Below are positions 1 to 9,723 of a stretch of DNA of 64,000 nt, one piece after another. Under the pieces are notes generated by a model, which worked only from the letters and a program-made list of their open reading frames with translations, ran no database searches and had not been told where the DNA came from. The translations under genes were made by a program, and so were the position numbers. The stretch lies in assembly GCF_900130075.1 (NCBI RefSeq), contig NZ_LT671418.1:2914001-2978000 (forward strand), read 5' to 3'. This stretch comes from Herminiimonas arsenitoxidans. GTDB taxonomy: Bacteria; Pseudomonadota; Gammaproteobacteria; Burkholderiales; Burkholderiaceae_D. How positions within the stretch are numbered: position 1 is the first letter of the stretch; each line of letters begins with the position of its first letter.

Positions 1-90
1 ATGTCTGTTGAGTGAAAGCTTGTATTTCAATCAACGACATCGTTAGGGTTTCATGGCACACTTTTTAGCCGTGTAGAGCTGATCGCAATC

Positions 91-600
91 ATGTCTGAAA
101 CTTCAACAAAACCTTATTTGCTGCGTGCCATTTACGAGTGGTGCACAGACAATGGCTACACGCCGTATATGGCTGCGGTAGTGGATGGCGCGACACGTGT
201 GCCTATGGAATTCGTCAAAAACGGCGAAATCGTGCTCAACATCAGCTTCAGTGCAACCAGTGGCTTGAAGATGGAGAACGATCTCATTCGTTTTAGTGCG
301 CGTTTTGGCGGTGTCTCACGTGATATTTCTGTGCCTGTCGATAACGTCGTTGCCATTTATGCGCGTGAAAACGGGCAAGGTATGGCGTTTGAAGCGAGTA
401 ATAAGTCGAGCGATGAGCAAGCTGATGATGCCGATGCCGCACCAGCAGATCAAGCTCCTGCGTCTTCTGCGCCTGCATTAACCTCAGTTCCGACGGCACA
501 AAACAAGCCGAATGACAAAGATGAGGACGATGCTGGTTCAGACGATGTGCCAGATCCACCAAAAAAAGGTGGAAGACCTACACTTACTCGCATCAAATAG
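91..600 (+). CDS. sspB: ClpXP protease specificity-enhancing factor SspB
   Basis: Adaptor that binds ssrA-tagged and other substrates and hands them to the ClpXP protease in the cytoplasm. Residues 1 to about 105 match the SspB substrate-binding fold, with the family-typical opening KPYLLRAIYEWCTDNG and the VDNVVAIYARENGQGM strand. Residues 110-155 form a flexible acidic, Ala/Pro-rich linker. The last residues, GGRPTLTRIK, match the ClpX-docking (XB) tail that ends E. coli SspB (GGRPALRVVK), so the adaptor looks complete. At 169 residues it is close to family length. The start is ATG at 91 with only a weak ribosome site. sspB normally follows sspA, which would lie just left of the window. Confidence 0.95.
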   Translation: MSETSTKPYLLRAIYEWCTDNGYTPYMAAVVDGATRVPMEFVKNGEIVLNISFSATSGLKMENDLIRFSARFGGVSRDISVPVDNVVAIYARENGQGMAFEASNKSSDEQADDADAAPADQAPASSAPALTSVPTAQNKPNDKDEDDAGSDDVPDPPKKGGRPTLTRIK

Positions 601-602
601 AG

Positions 603-608
603 TATAAT
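603..608 (+). promoter_or_regulatory. probable -10 box of the tRNA-Thr gene
   Basis: A perfect TATAAT lies 20 bases before the tRNA 5' end, immediately after the sspB stop. I see no convincing -35 hexamer at 16-18 bases upstream; that segment falls in the sspB 3' end. The tRNA could also be read through from sspB. Confidence 0.45.
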
Positions 609-628
609 TCTGCTCTGCAAAAAGTTTA

Positions 629-704
<76 letters not shown>

Positions 705-707
705 AAT

Positions 708-746
708 AAAAGCCCTTTATAGCGCAAGTTATAAAGGGCTTTTTCT
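708..746 (+). terminator. Rho-independent terminator after tRNA-Thr
   Basis: A long perfect stem AAAGCCCTTTATA / TATAAAGGGCTTT with an 8-base loop, followed by further T residues. It starts four bases after the tRNA CCA end. It would terminate the sspB/tRNA transcript. Confidence 0.9.
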
Positions 747-835
747 TGTCCGTTCACTTCCCATAGCGTGCAGATTTCGGTCTTGTGCTGATCTGCGGAT
801 AGAATGAAGCCATTCATTTATTCTGCAATGGCTCC

Positions 836-1966
836 ATGAAATCACGTTCCTTCATTTTCCCTTTACTGATCGCATCTGCAGCCTCGCTGGTGCAGGCACA
901 GGAAGTACAGATCGTCAAAATCGGACTGGCCGCACCGCTGACCGGGCCGCAAGCCTTTTATGGCAAGGATAGCCAGAATGGTGCGCGCATGGCGGTGGAT
1001 GAATTGAACGAAAAGAAACTCATCGTTGACGGGCGACAGCTGCGATTTGAATTGTTGTCCGAAGATGATGCTGCGGATCCCAAGCAAGGTGCGGCAGTCG
1101 CGCAACGCTTTTGCGATCTGCATGTGAATGCGGTGATCGGGCATACGAATTCTGGCACTACCATCCCGGCTGCGCGGATTTACAACCAATGTGGCTTGCC
1201 TAATCTGACGCCGTCTGCGACCAGCCCGGAACTGAGCAAGTTCGGCTACAACACCACCTTCCGCATGCTGGCAAATGACAGTACATTGGCGCAGGCGATT
1301 GCAGCCTATACGGTGAATGTATTGAAACTCAAGACGGTGGCAGTGATCGATGATCGCAGTGCTTACGGTCAGGGACTGGCTGATGCGTTCAAGACGGCAT
1401 TGCGTAATACGCCGGTGACGGTAGTGACGCAGCAATACACCAATGACAAGGCGGTTGATTTCAGCGCGATCCTGACTGCGGTCAAAGCACTTAATCCGGA
1501 TGGTATTTTCTTTGGTGGCATGGATCCGCAAGGTAGTGCGATGTTGCGGCAAATGGAGCAGCTAGGCCTGACGCGGCAAAAATTCCTGGGTGGCGATGGT
1601 ATCTGCACGCAGGGTATGGAGCAGCGTACCGCAAGCTTGAAAATTCAGGACAATGTGGTGTGTGCACATAGCGGCATTGCACTGGATCGTACGGCGGCGA
1701 GCCGTGATTGGAAGAAGCGTTATGACGCAAAATTCCCGGGACAATTCCAGATGCATGGCCCGTATTCCTACGACGCTGTGCTGGCTGTCGCCAAAGCCAT
1801 GCAGGCTGCCAATAGCATAGAGCCGCAGAAGTATTTGCCGGCGATGAGCAAGGTGCATTTTGCTGGCGTGATGTCGAACGTGCAGTTTGATGCGCGGGGC
1901 GAGATCAAGAATCCGACCATCTCCGTCTACACCTACCAGGATGGCAAACGTCGACTGGCGAACTGA
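836..1966 (+). CDS. Branched-chain amino acid-type ABC transporter substrate-binding protein (LivK-like)
   Basis: Periplasmic ligand-binding protein of the type I (Leu/Ile/Val-binding) fold. Residues 1-21 are a Sec signal peptide ending VQA|QEVQ. The mature protein opens with the family pattern IVKIGLAAPLTGPQAFYGKD, followed by a variable, serine/threonine-lined ligand site (GHTNSGTTIPAA, TPSATSPELSKFGYNTTFR). Its 376 residues are the usual length. No permease or ATPase gene is adjacent, so it is an orphan binding protein whose ligand cannot be named. The ribosome site before ATG 836 is weak. It converges on ubiX with a 15-base gap. Confidence 0.88.
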   Translation: MKSRSFIFPLLIASAASLVQAQEVQIVKIGLAAPLTGPQAFYGKDSQNGARMAVDELNEKKLIVDGRQLRFELLSEDDAADPKQGAAVAQRFCDLHVNAVIGHTNSGTTIPAARIYNQCGLPNLTPSATSPELSKFGYNTTFRMLANDSTLAQAIAAYTVNVLKLKTVAVIDDRSAYGQGLADAFKTALRNTPVTVVTQQYTNDKAVDFSAILTAVKALNPDGIFFGGMDPQGSAMLRQMEQLGLTRQKFLGGDGICTQGMEQRTASLKIQDNVVCAHSGIALDRTAASRDWKKRYDAKFPGQFQMHGPYSYDAVLAVAKAMQAANSIEPQKYLPAMSKVHFAGVMSNVQFDARGEIKNPTISVYTYQDGKRRLAN

Positions 1967-1981
1967 AACAGTTGAATTGAG

Positions 1982-2587
1982 TCAGTCCTTCAGACCGTTC
2001 CAGCGTGGCGTCAGGCTATGTTGGATCTCGAATAAATCCAGCACGCGTCCTACTGTGTGATCGACCATTTCCGCAATCGATGCAGGGCGGTGATAAAAAC
2101 CGGGTAGCGGCGGAAAGATGATGCCGCCCATTTCCGTGACGGCAGTCATATTGCGTAGATGCGCCAGATTGAATGGCGTTTCACGCACCATCAGTACCAG
2201 ACGACGGCGCTCTTTTAAAACGACATCGGCCGCGCGTGAGATCAGGTTGTCGGAGAAACCGTGGGCTACTGCAGCGAGTGTCTTCATCGAGCAGGGCGCG
2301 ATGATCATGCCATCGGATTGAAAAGAACCGCTGGCAATAGCAGCGCCTACATCGCGCACGTTATGCACGACATCAGCCAGCGCTTCCACATCCTTGCGCT
2401 TCATATCGAGTTCTTGATGCAGATTCAGCACGCCTGCTTCGGATATCAGCAGATGTGTTTCCACATCTGCGATATCGCGTAGCACTTGCAACAGACGTAT
2501 GCCGTAGATGACGCCGGTAGCGCCGGTGATGGCGATGATTAATCGCTTCCGGCGTGGCGCAGTGATAGCGTCAGCAGACGCTGTCAC
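1982..2587 (-). CDS. ubiX: Flavin prenyltransferase UbiX
   Basis: Makes prenylated FMN, the cofactor that the UbiD decarboxylase uses in ubiquinone synthesis. The FMN-binding motif ITGATGVIYG is near residue 18, and the downstream LVMVRETPFNLAHLRNM and GFYHRP segments belong to the dimethylallyl-phosphate and FMN site. It has 201 residues, family length. The start is GTG 2587, one base after the grxD stop codon, so translation is probably coupled to grxD. Confidence 0.94.
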   Translation of the reverse strand: MTASADAITAPRRKRLIIAITGATGVIYGIRLLQVLRDIADVETHLLISEAGVLNLHQELDMKRKDVEALADVVHNVRDVGAAIASGSFQSDGMIIAPCSMKTLAAVAHGFSDNLISRAADVVLKERRRLVLMVRETPFNLAHLRNMTAVTEMGGIIFPPLPGFYHRPASIAEMVDHTVGRVLDLFEIQHSLTPRWNGLKD

Positions 2588-2588
2588 A

Positions 2589-2903
2589 TCAGGCTTTCAA
2601 CAGGGCTTGCAGTTCGCCAGATGCAAACATCTCGTTCATGATGTCGGAGCCGCCGATAAATTCACCGTTGACGTACAACTGCGGTACGGTAGGCCATTTC
2701 GAATAGTCTTTGATGCCTTGACGGACTTCAGCATCATCCAGCACGTTGACCGTAATCAGATCGGTTACGCCACTTTCTTTCAGCAATGCAATCGCCTTGC
2801 CGGAAAAGCCGCACTGTGGAAATTGTGCCGTGCCCTTCATGAATAAAACGACTGGATTTTGGGTTACGGTTTCTTTGATCCAGGATTGTACGTCGTCGCT
2901 CAT
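2589..2903 (-). CDS. grxD: Monothiol glutaredoxin, Grx4 family
   Basis: CGFS-type glutaredoxin that binds and passes on [2Fe-2S] clusters. The active motif CGFS is at residues 31-34 inside FMKGTAQFPQCGFS. The cis-proline strand WPTVPQLYVNGEFIGG and the C-terminal GGSDIM glutathione site are present. Its 104 residues are typical. It is the first gene of a two-gene unit with ubiX, preceded by its own -10 box at 2931-2936. Confidence 0.95.
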   Translation of the reverse strand: MSDDVQSWIKETVTQNPVVLFMKGTAQFPQCGFSGKAIALLKESGVTDLITVNVLDDAEVRQGIKDYSKWPTVPQLYVNGEFIGGSDIMNEMFASGELQALLKA

Positions 2904-2930
2904 TGCTGCCTCACTGTAAGTTAATGCGCC

Positions 2931-2936
2931 ATTATA
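2931..2936 (-). promoter_or_regulatory. probable -10 box for grxD-ubiX
   Basis: Read on the minus strand this is a perfect TATAAT, 28 bases before the grxD ATG, in the 57-base gap after tex. No strong -35 hexamer is apparent at optimal spacing. Confidence 0.4.
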
Positions 2937-2960
2937 AGAAAAACCGGGGAAACTTGCTGC

Positions 2961-5309
2961 TTATCCCTTCAGTTTGGCAAAAGCTGCTGCCATTGCGCTA
3001 CCGCTGTCTGGCTGACGGCTCTGCTGATTCTGGTGTTGTGACAGGCGGCGACTGTCATTACGATCAGCGCGCTGCTCTGGTTTGCTGCCAGCCACCGGTG
3101 CGGAATCCGACAAGCGCATTGTCAAAGCGATACGTTTACGCTTCTCGTCAACTTCCAGCACTTTCACTTTGACAACTTGTCCGGCCTTGACCACGGTGTG
3201 CGGATCTTTGACGAAGGTGTTGGACAGCGCCGAAATATGTACCAAACCATCCTGATGCACGCCGATATCGACGAAGGCACCGAAGGCAGCGACGTTGGTG
3301 ACCACGCCTTCCAGAATCATGTCCGGGCGCAAATCCTTGATCTCTTCCACGCCATCCTTGAAGGTGGCGGTGGTGAATTCCGGACGCGGATCGCGGCCTG
3401 GTTTTTCCAGCTCTTTCAGGATATCGGTGATGGTCGGGATACCGAATTTTTCATCCGCGTATTTGGCCGGGCTCAACGACTTCAAAACCTTTTCATCGCC
3501 GATGATGCTCTTCACATCTTTTTTGATATCGGCAAGGATTTTTTCCACCAGCGGATAGGATTCTGGATGGACTGCCGATGCGTCCAGCGGATTCTCGCCT
3601 GACATCACGCGCAAGAAACCTGCCGCTTGTTCAAACGTTTTGTCGCCCAAGCGTGGTACTGCGCGCAGATCGGCGCGCGAGGTAAACATGCCTTTCATAT
3701 CACGATAGCTGACGATGCTTTGCGCGACGCTATTGTTTAAGCCCGATACGCGCGCCAACAGCGGTGCAGAAGCAGTGTTGACGTCTACACCTACCGCATT
3801 CACGCAATCCTCAACAACGGCATCCAGCGAGCGCGCTAATTGAGTCTGGCCGACATCATGCTGATATTGACCGACGCCGATAGACTTCGGATCGATCTTC
3901 ACCAGTTCCGCCAATGGATCCTGCAAACGACGTGCGATGGAAACCGCGCCGCGTATCGAGACGTCCATATCCGGCAATTCGCGCGAAGCGAATTCGGATG
4001 CTGAGTACACCGACGCGCCGGCTTCGGACACCACGATCTTGGTCAGCTTCAATTCTGGACGCATCTTGATCAAGTCTTGCGCCAGCTTGTCGGTTTCGCG
4101 CGAAGCAGTACCGTTACCGATCGAGATCAGTGCGACTTTATGTTTCTCGGCCAGTTGTGCCAGCGTATGCAGCGTGCCATCCCAGTCGTTGCGTGGTTGA
4201 TGCGGATAAACGGTGGCGGTATCAACGACCTTGCCGGTGGCGTCGACAACTGCGACTTTGACGCCGGTACGCAAGCCAGGATCCAAGCCCATCGTTGCAC
4301 GTGGGCCAGCTGGCGCTGCCAGCAGCAGCGCTTTCAGATTCAGTGCAAATACATTGATCGCTTCGACTTCCGCTTTTTCACGCAGATTAGTCATCAGCTC
4401 TGTTTCCAGATGCATGAAGACTTTGACGCGCCAGGTCCAGCGTACCGTGTCGGCCAGCCATTTATCTGCCGGGCGGCCTTGGTTGCTGATGCCGAAACGA
4501 GAGGCGATACGACCTTCGCATGGATTGTGTGGCGCATCCCATTTCGGTTTTTCTTCTTCTGTGTCTAGGCGCAAATTGACGTTCAGCATTTCTTCGCGGC
4601 GACCACGGAACATGGCCAGTGCGCGGTGCGATGGGATGGTGCTGATGGTTTCCGAATAATCGAAATAATCGGAGAACTTCGCGCCGGCATCTTCTTTGCC
4701 TTCAACCACTTTGGATTCAACGATGCCGTGTTCAGTGATGTATTCACGCAAGGCTTGCAGCAGCGCTGCATCTTCGGCGAAGCGTTCCATCAAAATTTGG
4801 CGCGCGCCGTCGAGCGCTGTTTTGGTATCGGCGACACCTGGATTGTCGATGCCGTCTACTGTGAAAGCAGGTTTCAGATATTTGACGGCTTCTTCTTCCG
4901 GATTCAGCATCGGGTCTGCGACCAGTGCATCGGCCAATGGCGTCAGGCCGGCTTCCACTGCGATCTGCGCTTTGGTACGGCGTTTTTGTTTGTACGGCAG
5001 GTACAAATCTTCCAGTCGTGTCTTGTCTTCTGCGTGCATGATCGCGTCGAGCAAGACTGGTGTCATTTTGTTTTGTTCTTCGATAGAGGCAACAATCGCA
5101 GCGCGTCTATCTTCCAGTTCGCGCAGATAGCGCAGGCGCTCTTCCAGCAAACGTAATTGAATATCGTCGAGGCCGCCTGTTGCTTCTTTGCGGTAACGCG
5201 AGATAAACGGCACGGTTGCACCTTCATCCAACAGGGCAATGGCAGCAGCGACCTGGATAGGTTTAGCGGCAAGTTCGAGGGCGAGACGTTGTTCTATGGA
5301 AGGCAGCAT
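2961..5309 (-). CDS. tex: Tex-family RNA-binding transcription accessory protein
   Basis: Large cytoplasmic nucleic-acid-binding protein conserved across bacteria. Domains run in the usual order: an N-terminal helical Tex module (residues 1 to about 310, with [20 protein letters not shown]), a YqgF/RuvX-like nuclease fold (about 330-460, opening [16 protein letters not shown]), a helix-hairpin-helix block (about 480-570, [19 protein letters not shown]), and a C-terminal S1 domain (about 650-720, [21 protein letters not shown]). A basic/Gln-rich tail follows. At 782 residues it is full length. The start at ATG 5309 has a poor ribosome site. Confidence 0.95.
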   Translation of the reverse strand: MLPSIEQRLALELAAKPIQVAAAIALLDEGATVPFISRYRKEATGGLDDIQLRLLEERLRYLRELEDRRAAIVASIEEQNKMTPVLLDAIMHAEDKTRLEDLYLPYKQKRRTKAQIAVEAGLTPLADALVADPMLNPEEEAVKYLKPAFTVDGIDNPGVADTKTALDGARQILMERFAEDAALLQALREYITEHGIVESKVVEGKEDAGAKFSDYFDYSETISTIPSHRALAMFRGRREEMLNVNLRLDTEEEKPKWDAPHNPCEGRIASRFGISNQGRPADKWLADTVRWTWRVKVFMHLETELMTNLREKAEVEAINVFALNLKALLLAAPAGPRATMGLDPGLRTGVKVAVVDATGKVVDTATVYPHQPRNDWDGTLHTLAQLAEKHKVALISIGNGTASRETDKLAQDLIKMRPELKLTKIVVSEAGASVYSASEFASRELPDMDVSIRGAVSIARRLQDPLAELVKIDPKSIGVGQYQHDVGQTQLARSLDAVVEDCVNAVGVDVNTASAPLLARVSGLNNSVAQSIVSYRDMKGMFTSRADLRAVPRLGDKTFEQAAGFLRVMSGENPLDASAVHPESYPLVEKILADIKKDVKSIIGDEKVLKSLSPAKYADEKFGIPTITDILKELEKPGRDPRPEFTTATFKDGVEEIKDLRPDMILEGVVTNVAAFGAFVDIGVHQDGLVHISALSNTFVKDPHTVVKAGQVVKVKVLEVDEKRKRIALTMRLSDSAPVAGSKPEQRADRNDSRRLSQHQNQQSRQPDSGSAMAAAFAKLKG

Positions 5310-5440
5310 GAATAATCAGAGTAAAGAAAGACGACGAGCGCTAGATGATACGCAATTGACGCGAATGCGCCAGTCTTGACAGCAGAGAAAAACCCGGAGG
5401 AATAAGCAGACGTTTTCTATGTTGCAACTATTCGGGGGAA

Positions 5441-5469
5441 TGCATACGACGCGAGGGGCGTCGTATGCA
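5441..5469. repeat. Perfect 12-bp hairpin between tex and the DUF748 gene
   Basis: TGCATACGACGC and GCGTCGTATGCA flank the loop GAGGG. It lies about 30 bases after the stop of the minus-strand DUF748 gene, so it is well placed as a 3'-end or terminator structure, but there is no T tract. A hairpin with the same ATACGACG core follows slmA at 40193-40227. Confidence 0.7.
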
Positions 5470-5499
5470 AGGCGGAAGCGACTGAAGGGATGCGTGTGT

Positions 5500-8400
5500 T
5501 TATTTCAAGGAAAAATCCACGCGACTTGCTTTGGCTGCAGCAGCACCGTCTTTCGCCGCCGCGCCACCGGATTTGGAGGCAAGGATGAAAATGCGGTCTT
5601 CAGGGATCTTGCCGGTTTGCAGCAGCCAATCCTTGACGACTTGCGCACGACGATTGCCGAGCGCAGTCAGATCATCATCGCTAACGGTGGCGTTGGTGAC
5701 CATCAGTTTTTCCATCTCTTCCACTGGCAAATCTTTTTGCAAACCGACCATATTGCGCGGTTTAGGGAATTTCTCATCGCTATACACGCGTTTCAGTAGA
5801 GCGGGATATTCCTGCGGTGTGACTGTCAGGCTGTCCAGATCGCCGGATTGACCACGTGCCACCATGTCTTTCAATTTCAGTGCGCGTACTTTGCGTGTGA
5901 TGGATGCGTGTTTCAAACCTTCACGATCAGCTTCTGGATCGGTGCGGCCGGTGATTTCCAGTTTCAATGCTGGACGGTCTGTCAGCATTTTTGCCATGGT
6001 CTTGAGTTTGGTTTCACCAGCATCGTTGATGGTGGCGAAGCCCGGAGCGAAATCCAGATTCGATAATTCTTCGCCGCCACCAAACAATGAACCCAGTAAT
6101 GCAAATGGTGCCGTGACTGCTTTGGTGATGACATTGACGATGACTTTGATGATGATGCCGCCGATCGAAAATTGCGGATCGTCGAGTGAACCACCGATAG
6201 GCAGATTAATGTCGATCACGCCATTACGATCGCGCAGCAATGCCAGTGCAAAATGCACCGGTAGATTGGTCGCGGTCGGACTCTCGACCTTGTCGCCTAG
6301 TGTGAGCTGTTCCAGAATCAAACGATTCTGTGCGCTGAGTACGCGATCTTGAATCTTGTAGGCGACTTCAAACGAGAGTTTGCCTTTCTCTATGCCATAG
6401 CCGATGTAGCGGCCGGAATACGGCGACAGCGGTGCCAACTCCATGCCGTGTACTTCCGCCTTGAGATCCATGGTCAGATCGCCTTTGAGCGGGTTGATGG
6501 TGCCGGCAACGGCGAGTGGTGCGCTATTGACCTGACCTTTCAAGTCGACGTTGGCATTGCTATTGGCATCGGACGATAAGCCGGTAACGACGCCGCCGAA
6601 TTTCATCAGGTTGGCGGTGTAATTCGGTTTGATGAAGTTATCGGTAAAGCGTACTTGACCACCTTGCAGGGTCAGCTTCTTGATTTTGATAGGCGGAATG
6701 TCGCTGGCCTTTTTGACTGGCGGCGGCAAGGTAACGGTGTTTTTATTCGCAGCGACGGGTGGTGTAGCCGGTGCTGCTTTGTGCTCTTCCGTTACGCTTT
6801 TCTGACCGGTAGCTTCATTGATTTTCACATCTTGCAAATTGATACGGCCAGTTGGGTCGATGATGATGCGCGCGAAGAAGTCGCTGAGCGCAACTTGATC
6901 TATGCTCAATGAGAATGGTGCAAGTTTCACATCCATGCCGCCGAAGTACAGCGATTTCCAGCGCAGGAAATCATTGGTGCTGAGTTTGTCCACTGTGGCT
7001 AGATTGCCCAGCGTGAGATCGCCCTTGAAGCCGCCGATCAACGCATCGCCTTTGCCCTGATCGATTTGCAGTTTGCCTTTGCCGGAGATGTCGGCGCGCG
7101 TCAGCAGTATGTTGACCTGATCAGTGAAGTAAGGCTGCAGCTGCATGATGTCCACGCTCTTGAAATCCAGCGCGAGATCGGTGTGCAAAGGCGTCATGCC
7201 TACGCTGCCGTTGACGGCGAGTTGGCCGTTCTTGTTGACTGAAGCTTTCAGGTCTATCTGTCCACGCGCATTCGGTTTGGTGGACAGATTTTGCAAGGAC
7301 AAGGCCAGCGGGTCGATGACGGTGACGGCTGGTTTTGGCAAGCTGCGATCTTCCAGACGTGCAGACCAATTCGCGATGCCGACTTTGTTGATGTCTACGG
7401 TGTAGGCCGCATCATTGGTCTGGGCTGCTGCTTTGCTTTTTGTCGTAGCGTGTGTCTCGCTGGTTTTATTGCTTGCGCTTGTCGCACTGCGTGGTTTGCC
7501 TTGCTGCAAAGAGAAGCCGGCTTGATTGGATGTGACCTCATCGACGATCACGGTTTTCTTGCTGGTGTCGACTTCAACCTTGCGTACCGTCAGATTGAAT
7601 TTGTCTATGCTGGCGAGTACAGGGCGCGCCGCTTGTGCATCGGCATAACGCAAAGCTGCATTGCTGATGTCTAGCTCTCCCAGCGCAAAGGTAAAGGCGG
7701 CAGGAGCTTTGGGCGCGGTAGCAGCGGGAGGTGCTGTTGCTGCGGGCGCAGCTTCAGCTTTCGCCGTTGCCACAGTTTTGGATGGCGCTGGTGGCGTCAG
7801 CAGATTATCAAAATTAAACTGGCCGTTTGCATTGCGTGCGATATCCGCTTCGATGCCGTTGATCGCCAGCTTGGCAACTTCAAAGCGTTCGCTCAAGACT
7901 TTGGCATTGTCCAAGGTGATCGCCAACTCTGGCAGCTTGACTATTGATTTGCCATTTTGGTCATCGAGTTGCAAGGACTTCAGTTTGATATTGCCGCTCA
8001 GGAGCAGGGCCGGAGCCTTGTCTTTTTCCTGACGGAAATTGGCGGTCATGTGCAGGTCGAGCTTGGCGCTAGGCACCTTGAAGTGCGGCGTGCCAGGCAC
8101 GTATTTCAGATAGCCGGTCAAATCCACATCGTCGAGATTGAGATCGACGACGGCATCGACCGGGTCGGCAAATGGATGTGCCTTGCCTTTGATCAGCAGT
8201 GGCGAACCGTTGACGGTGGCGCTCAGCAAAGGCTCGACAGTGACTTCAACCTGCGACGGCAGCGATGAAATGAACGGTACGCCTATCTTCAGGTCGGCAA
8301 CGTGATGAATCGTTTGCGCGGGTTTGTCATTGAGTTCGATGCGCCCTTTATCTACTTCGATATTGAAGACGGAAAAGCGTGCCGGTTCAGGCGATGGCGG

Positions 8401-8844
8401 CTGGCTGTTGATCAGCTCGATGATGTCATCGATGTTGTAGTGAGTTGCATCCTTGCGCACCAGATGGACGTAAGGCGCGCTGAGCTGTACTTGCTTCACG
8501 ACTGGAGCAAAGCGCAGTATCGATTTATACGAGGCATTGACCATCAGCTTCTCGAAGCTGGCGAAGACGACATCGCCTTCCGGCTCCATCAACTTCATGT
8601 CATGGATGGTGACGCGCATCGCGTAGGGGTTGACCTCAACCTTGCCTATCGTGGTCTGGCGATGCAGTTTTTCCGTGATCAGTTTTTCTGCTTGCGATTT
8701 GATGATGCCCGGCAAGGCAAAGAAGCCGAACAGGCCGATCAACACCACAAATAGGACAAGCCCGATGAGGGTGCGCCGAACTACCGGTTTACCCGAGAAA
8801 TTGCGAGCGGATTGCGCTAGCTGCTGAGTGCGTGAGTTTGGCAT
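5500..8844 (-). CDS. Giant AsmA-like DUF748 envelope protein
   Basis: Predicted inner-membrane-anchored periplasmic protein of 1114 residues. A single transmembrane helix lies near residues 25-47. Long AsmA/DUF748-type beta-rich repeats follow (for example VEVNPYAMRVTIHDMKLMEP near the start and several DLTLGNLATVDKLS-like strands), with low-complexity Ala/Pro/Thr linkers near residues 365-385 and 455-485. The C-terminal part (about 950-1090: DFAPGFATINDAGETKL, then LEITGRTDPEADREGL) has an OmpA-like flavour, typical of DUF748 proteins. AsmA-like proteins are implicated in lipid transport across the envelope; that role here is inference. It is monocistronic, with hairpins on both sides. Confidence 0.85.
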   Translation of the reverse strand: MPNSRTQQLAQSARNFSGKPVVRRTLIGLVLFVVLIGLFGFFALPGIIKSQAEKLITEKLHRQTTIGKVEVNPYAMRVTIHDMKLMEPEGDVVFASFEKLMVNASYKSILRFAPVVKQVQLSAPYVHLVRKDATHYNIDDIIELINSQPPSPEPARFSVFNIEVDKGRIELNDKPAQTIHHVADLKIGVPFISSLPSQVEVTVEPLLSATVNGSPLLIKGKAHPFADPVDAVVDLNLDDVDLTGYLKYVPGTPHFKVPSAKLDLHMTANFRQEKDKAPALLLSGNIKLKSLQLDDQNGKSIVKLPELAITLDNAKVLSERFEVAKLAINGIEADIARNANGQFNFDNLLTPPAPSKTVATAKAEAAPAATAPPAATAPKAPAAFTFALGELDISNAALRYADAQAARPVLASIDKFNLTVRKVEVDTSKKTVIVDEVTSNQAGFSLQQGKPRSATSASNKTSETHATTKSKAAAQTNDAAYTVDINKVGIANWSARLEDRSLPKPAVTVIDPLALSLQNLSTKPNARGQIDLKASVNKNGQLAVNGSVGMTPLHTDLALDFKSVDIMQLQPYFTDQVNILLTRADISGKGKLQIDQGKGDALIGGFKGDLTLGNLATVDKLSTNDFLRWKSLYFGGMDVKLAPFSLSIDQVALSDFFARIIIDPTGRINLQDVKINEATGQKSVTEEHKAAPATPPVAANKNTVTLPPPVKKASDIPPIKIKKLTLQGGQVRFTDNFIKPNYTANLMKFGGVVTGLSSDANSNANVDLKGQVNSAPLAVAGTINPLKGDLTMDLKAEVHGMELAPLSPYSGRYIGYGIEKGKLSFEVAYKIQDRVLSAQNRLILEQLTLGDKVESPTATNLPVHFALALLRDRNGVIDINLPIGGSLDDPQFSIGGIIIKVIVNVITKAVTAPFALLGSLFGGGEELSNLDFAPGFATINDAGETKLKTMAKMLTDRPALKLEITGRTDPEADREGLKHASITRKVRALKLKDMVARGQSGDLDSLTVTPQEYPALLKRVYSDEKFPKPRNMVGLQKDLPVEEMEKLMVTNATVSDDDLTALGNRRAQVVKDWLLQTGKIPEDRIFILASKSGGAAAKDGAAAAKASRVDFSLK

Positions 8845-9019
8845 GGGAGTTCAGCATAAGCCGGAGTGATGGGTAATTCGATTCTACCAGTCGGATGGGC
8901 GAAATGTTGCTGATTTGAATACGTTGAATGTGAGCTTATGCAAACGCTCCAACGGAGGGGGAAGCCGTGCTGATAGTGGGATTTCGGGCAGAGGGCGAGT
9001 GCGGAGAGAGACTGGAAAT

Positions 9020-9051
9020 GCAAAAATTGAGCGCGTTCTGCGCCCAATTTT
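9020..9051 (-). terminator. Terminator of the antiporter operon
   Basis: On the minus strand, AAAATTG-G-GCGC / GCGC-T-CAATTTT with a five-base loop and a short T run. It begins about 10 bases after the stop of the last antiporter gene. The remaining bases up to the DUF748 start hold nothing else I recognise. Confidence 0.7.
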
Positions 9052-9061
9052 CAGCGTAGGC

Positions 9062-9436
9062 TTACTTTTTGTCGGGGAAGCGGTAAACCTCACCAGAATC
9101 CGCGCCCGCATCCCGCTTGCCGGCGCGTAAATCCCGATAGACTGCCGCGCGCATGATCAACATGGACACAACTGGTGCCGTTAGCATGATGAAGGCAGAA
9201 ATAATCAGTTCATGTATCACCAGTCTGGACTGCAATACGCTGAAATACAGCATGGATGCGATTAGCAGGCAGCCCGCGCCTAGCGTCACCGTGATGGCAG
9301 GGCCGTGAATACGCTGATAAAAGCTGGGTAGACGCATCAAGCCTAGCGCGCCGATGAAGATGATGGCGCCGCCGAGGATCAGCAACAAGGCAACAATGAG
9401 AGCTGCCCATGCCGGCAGGTTTTCAAGTCCGTTCAT
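9062..9436 (-). CDS. phaG: Cation/proton antiporter subunit G (MnhG/PhaG)
   Basis: Small integral membrane subunit of the multisubunit Mrp-type antiporter. Three hydrophobic segments are visible (about residues 8-30, 45-65, 70-95), with the family signature GALGLMRLPSFYQRIHGPAITVTLG. It has 124 residues. Its ATG overlaps the stop of the upstream subunit F gene by four bases (ATGA), showing translational coupling. It is the last gene of the operon and is followed by a terminator. Confidence 0.93.
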   Translation of the reverse strand: MNGLENLPAWAALIVALLLILGGAIIFIGALGLMRLPSFYQRIHGPAITVTLGAGCLLIASMLYFSVLQSRLVIHELIISAFIMLTAPVVSMLIMRAAVYRDLRAGKRDAGADSGEVYRFPDKK

Positions 9437-9717
9437 TCAATAATCTCCCCGCGCATCAGGAATTTGGTCAGGGCTATGGTCGATACAAAGCCCAGCAGCG
9501 CAATCATCATCGCCGCCTCGAAATAAATCAGGTCGCCAAAGCGTATGCCCAGCATCAATGCCAACAGCATGGCGCACATCCACAAGGTGTCCAGTGCGAG
9601 CACACGGTCATGTGCAGTCGGGCCGATCAGCAGCCGGACAGCACAGAACAGCATCGCCAGGAGGATGCAGATGAGGGCGAATTGGACAGCCCATCCCAGC
9701 AGTATCGTCATGTGCAC
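9433..9717 (-). CDS. phaF: Cation/proton antiporter subunit F (MnhF/PhaF)
   Basis: A membrane protein of 94 residues with three predicted helices. It carries the family signature VRLLIGPTAHDRVLALDTL in the first loop. Part of the hetero-oligomeric Mrp/Pha complex exchanging K+ or Na+ for protons at the inner membrane. It sits six bases after subunit E and overlaps subunit G by four bases. Confidence 0.93.
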   Translation of the reverse strand: MHMTILLGWAVQFALICILLAMLFCAVRLLIGPTAHDRVLALDTLWMCAMLLALMLGIRFGDLIYFEAAMMIALLGFVSTIALTKFLMRGEIIE

Positions 9718-9723
9718 ATTCTC

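Noticed and set aside
1..15. Possible 3' end of sspA (frame 1 ends at TGA 13-15)
   Set aside because: sspA is expected upstream of sspB, but only four codons are in the window, too few to support a call.
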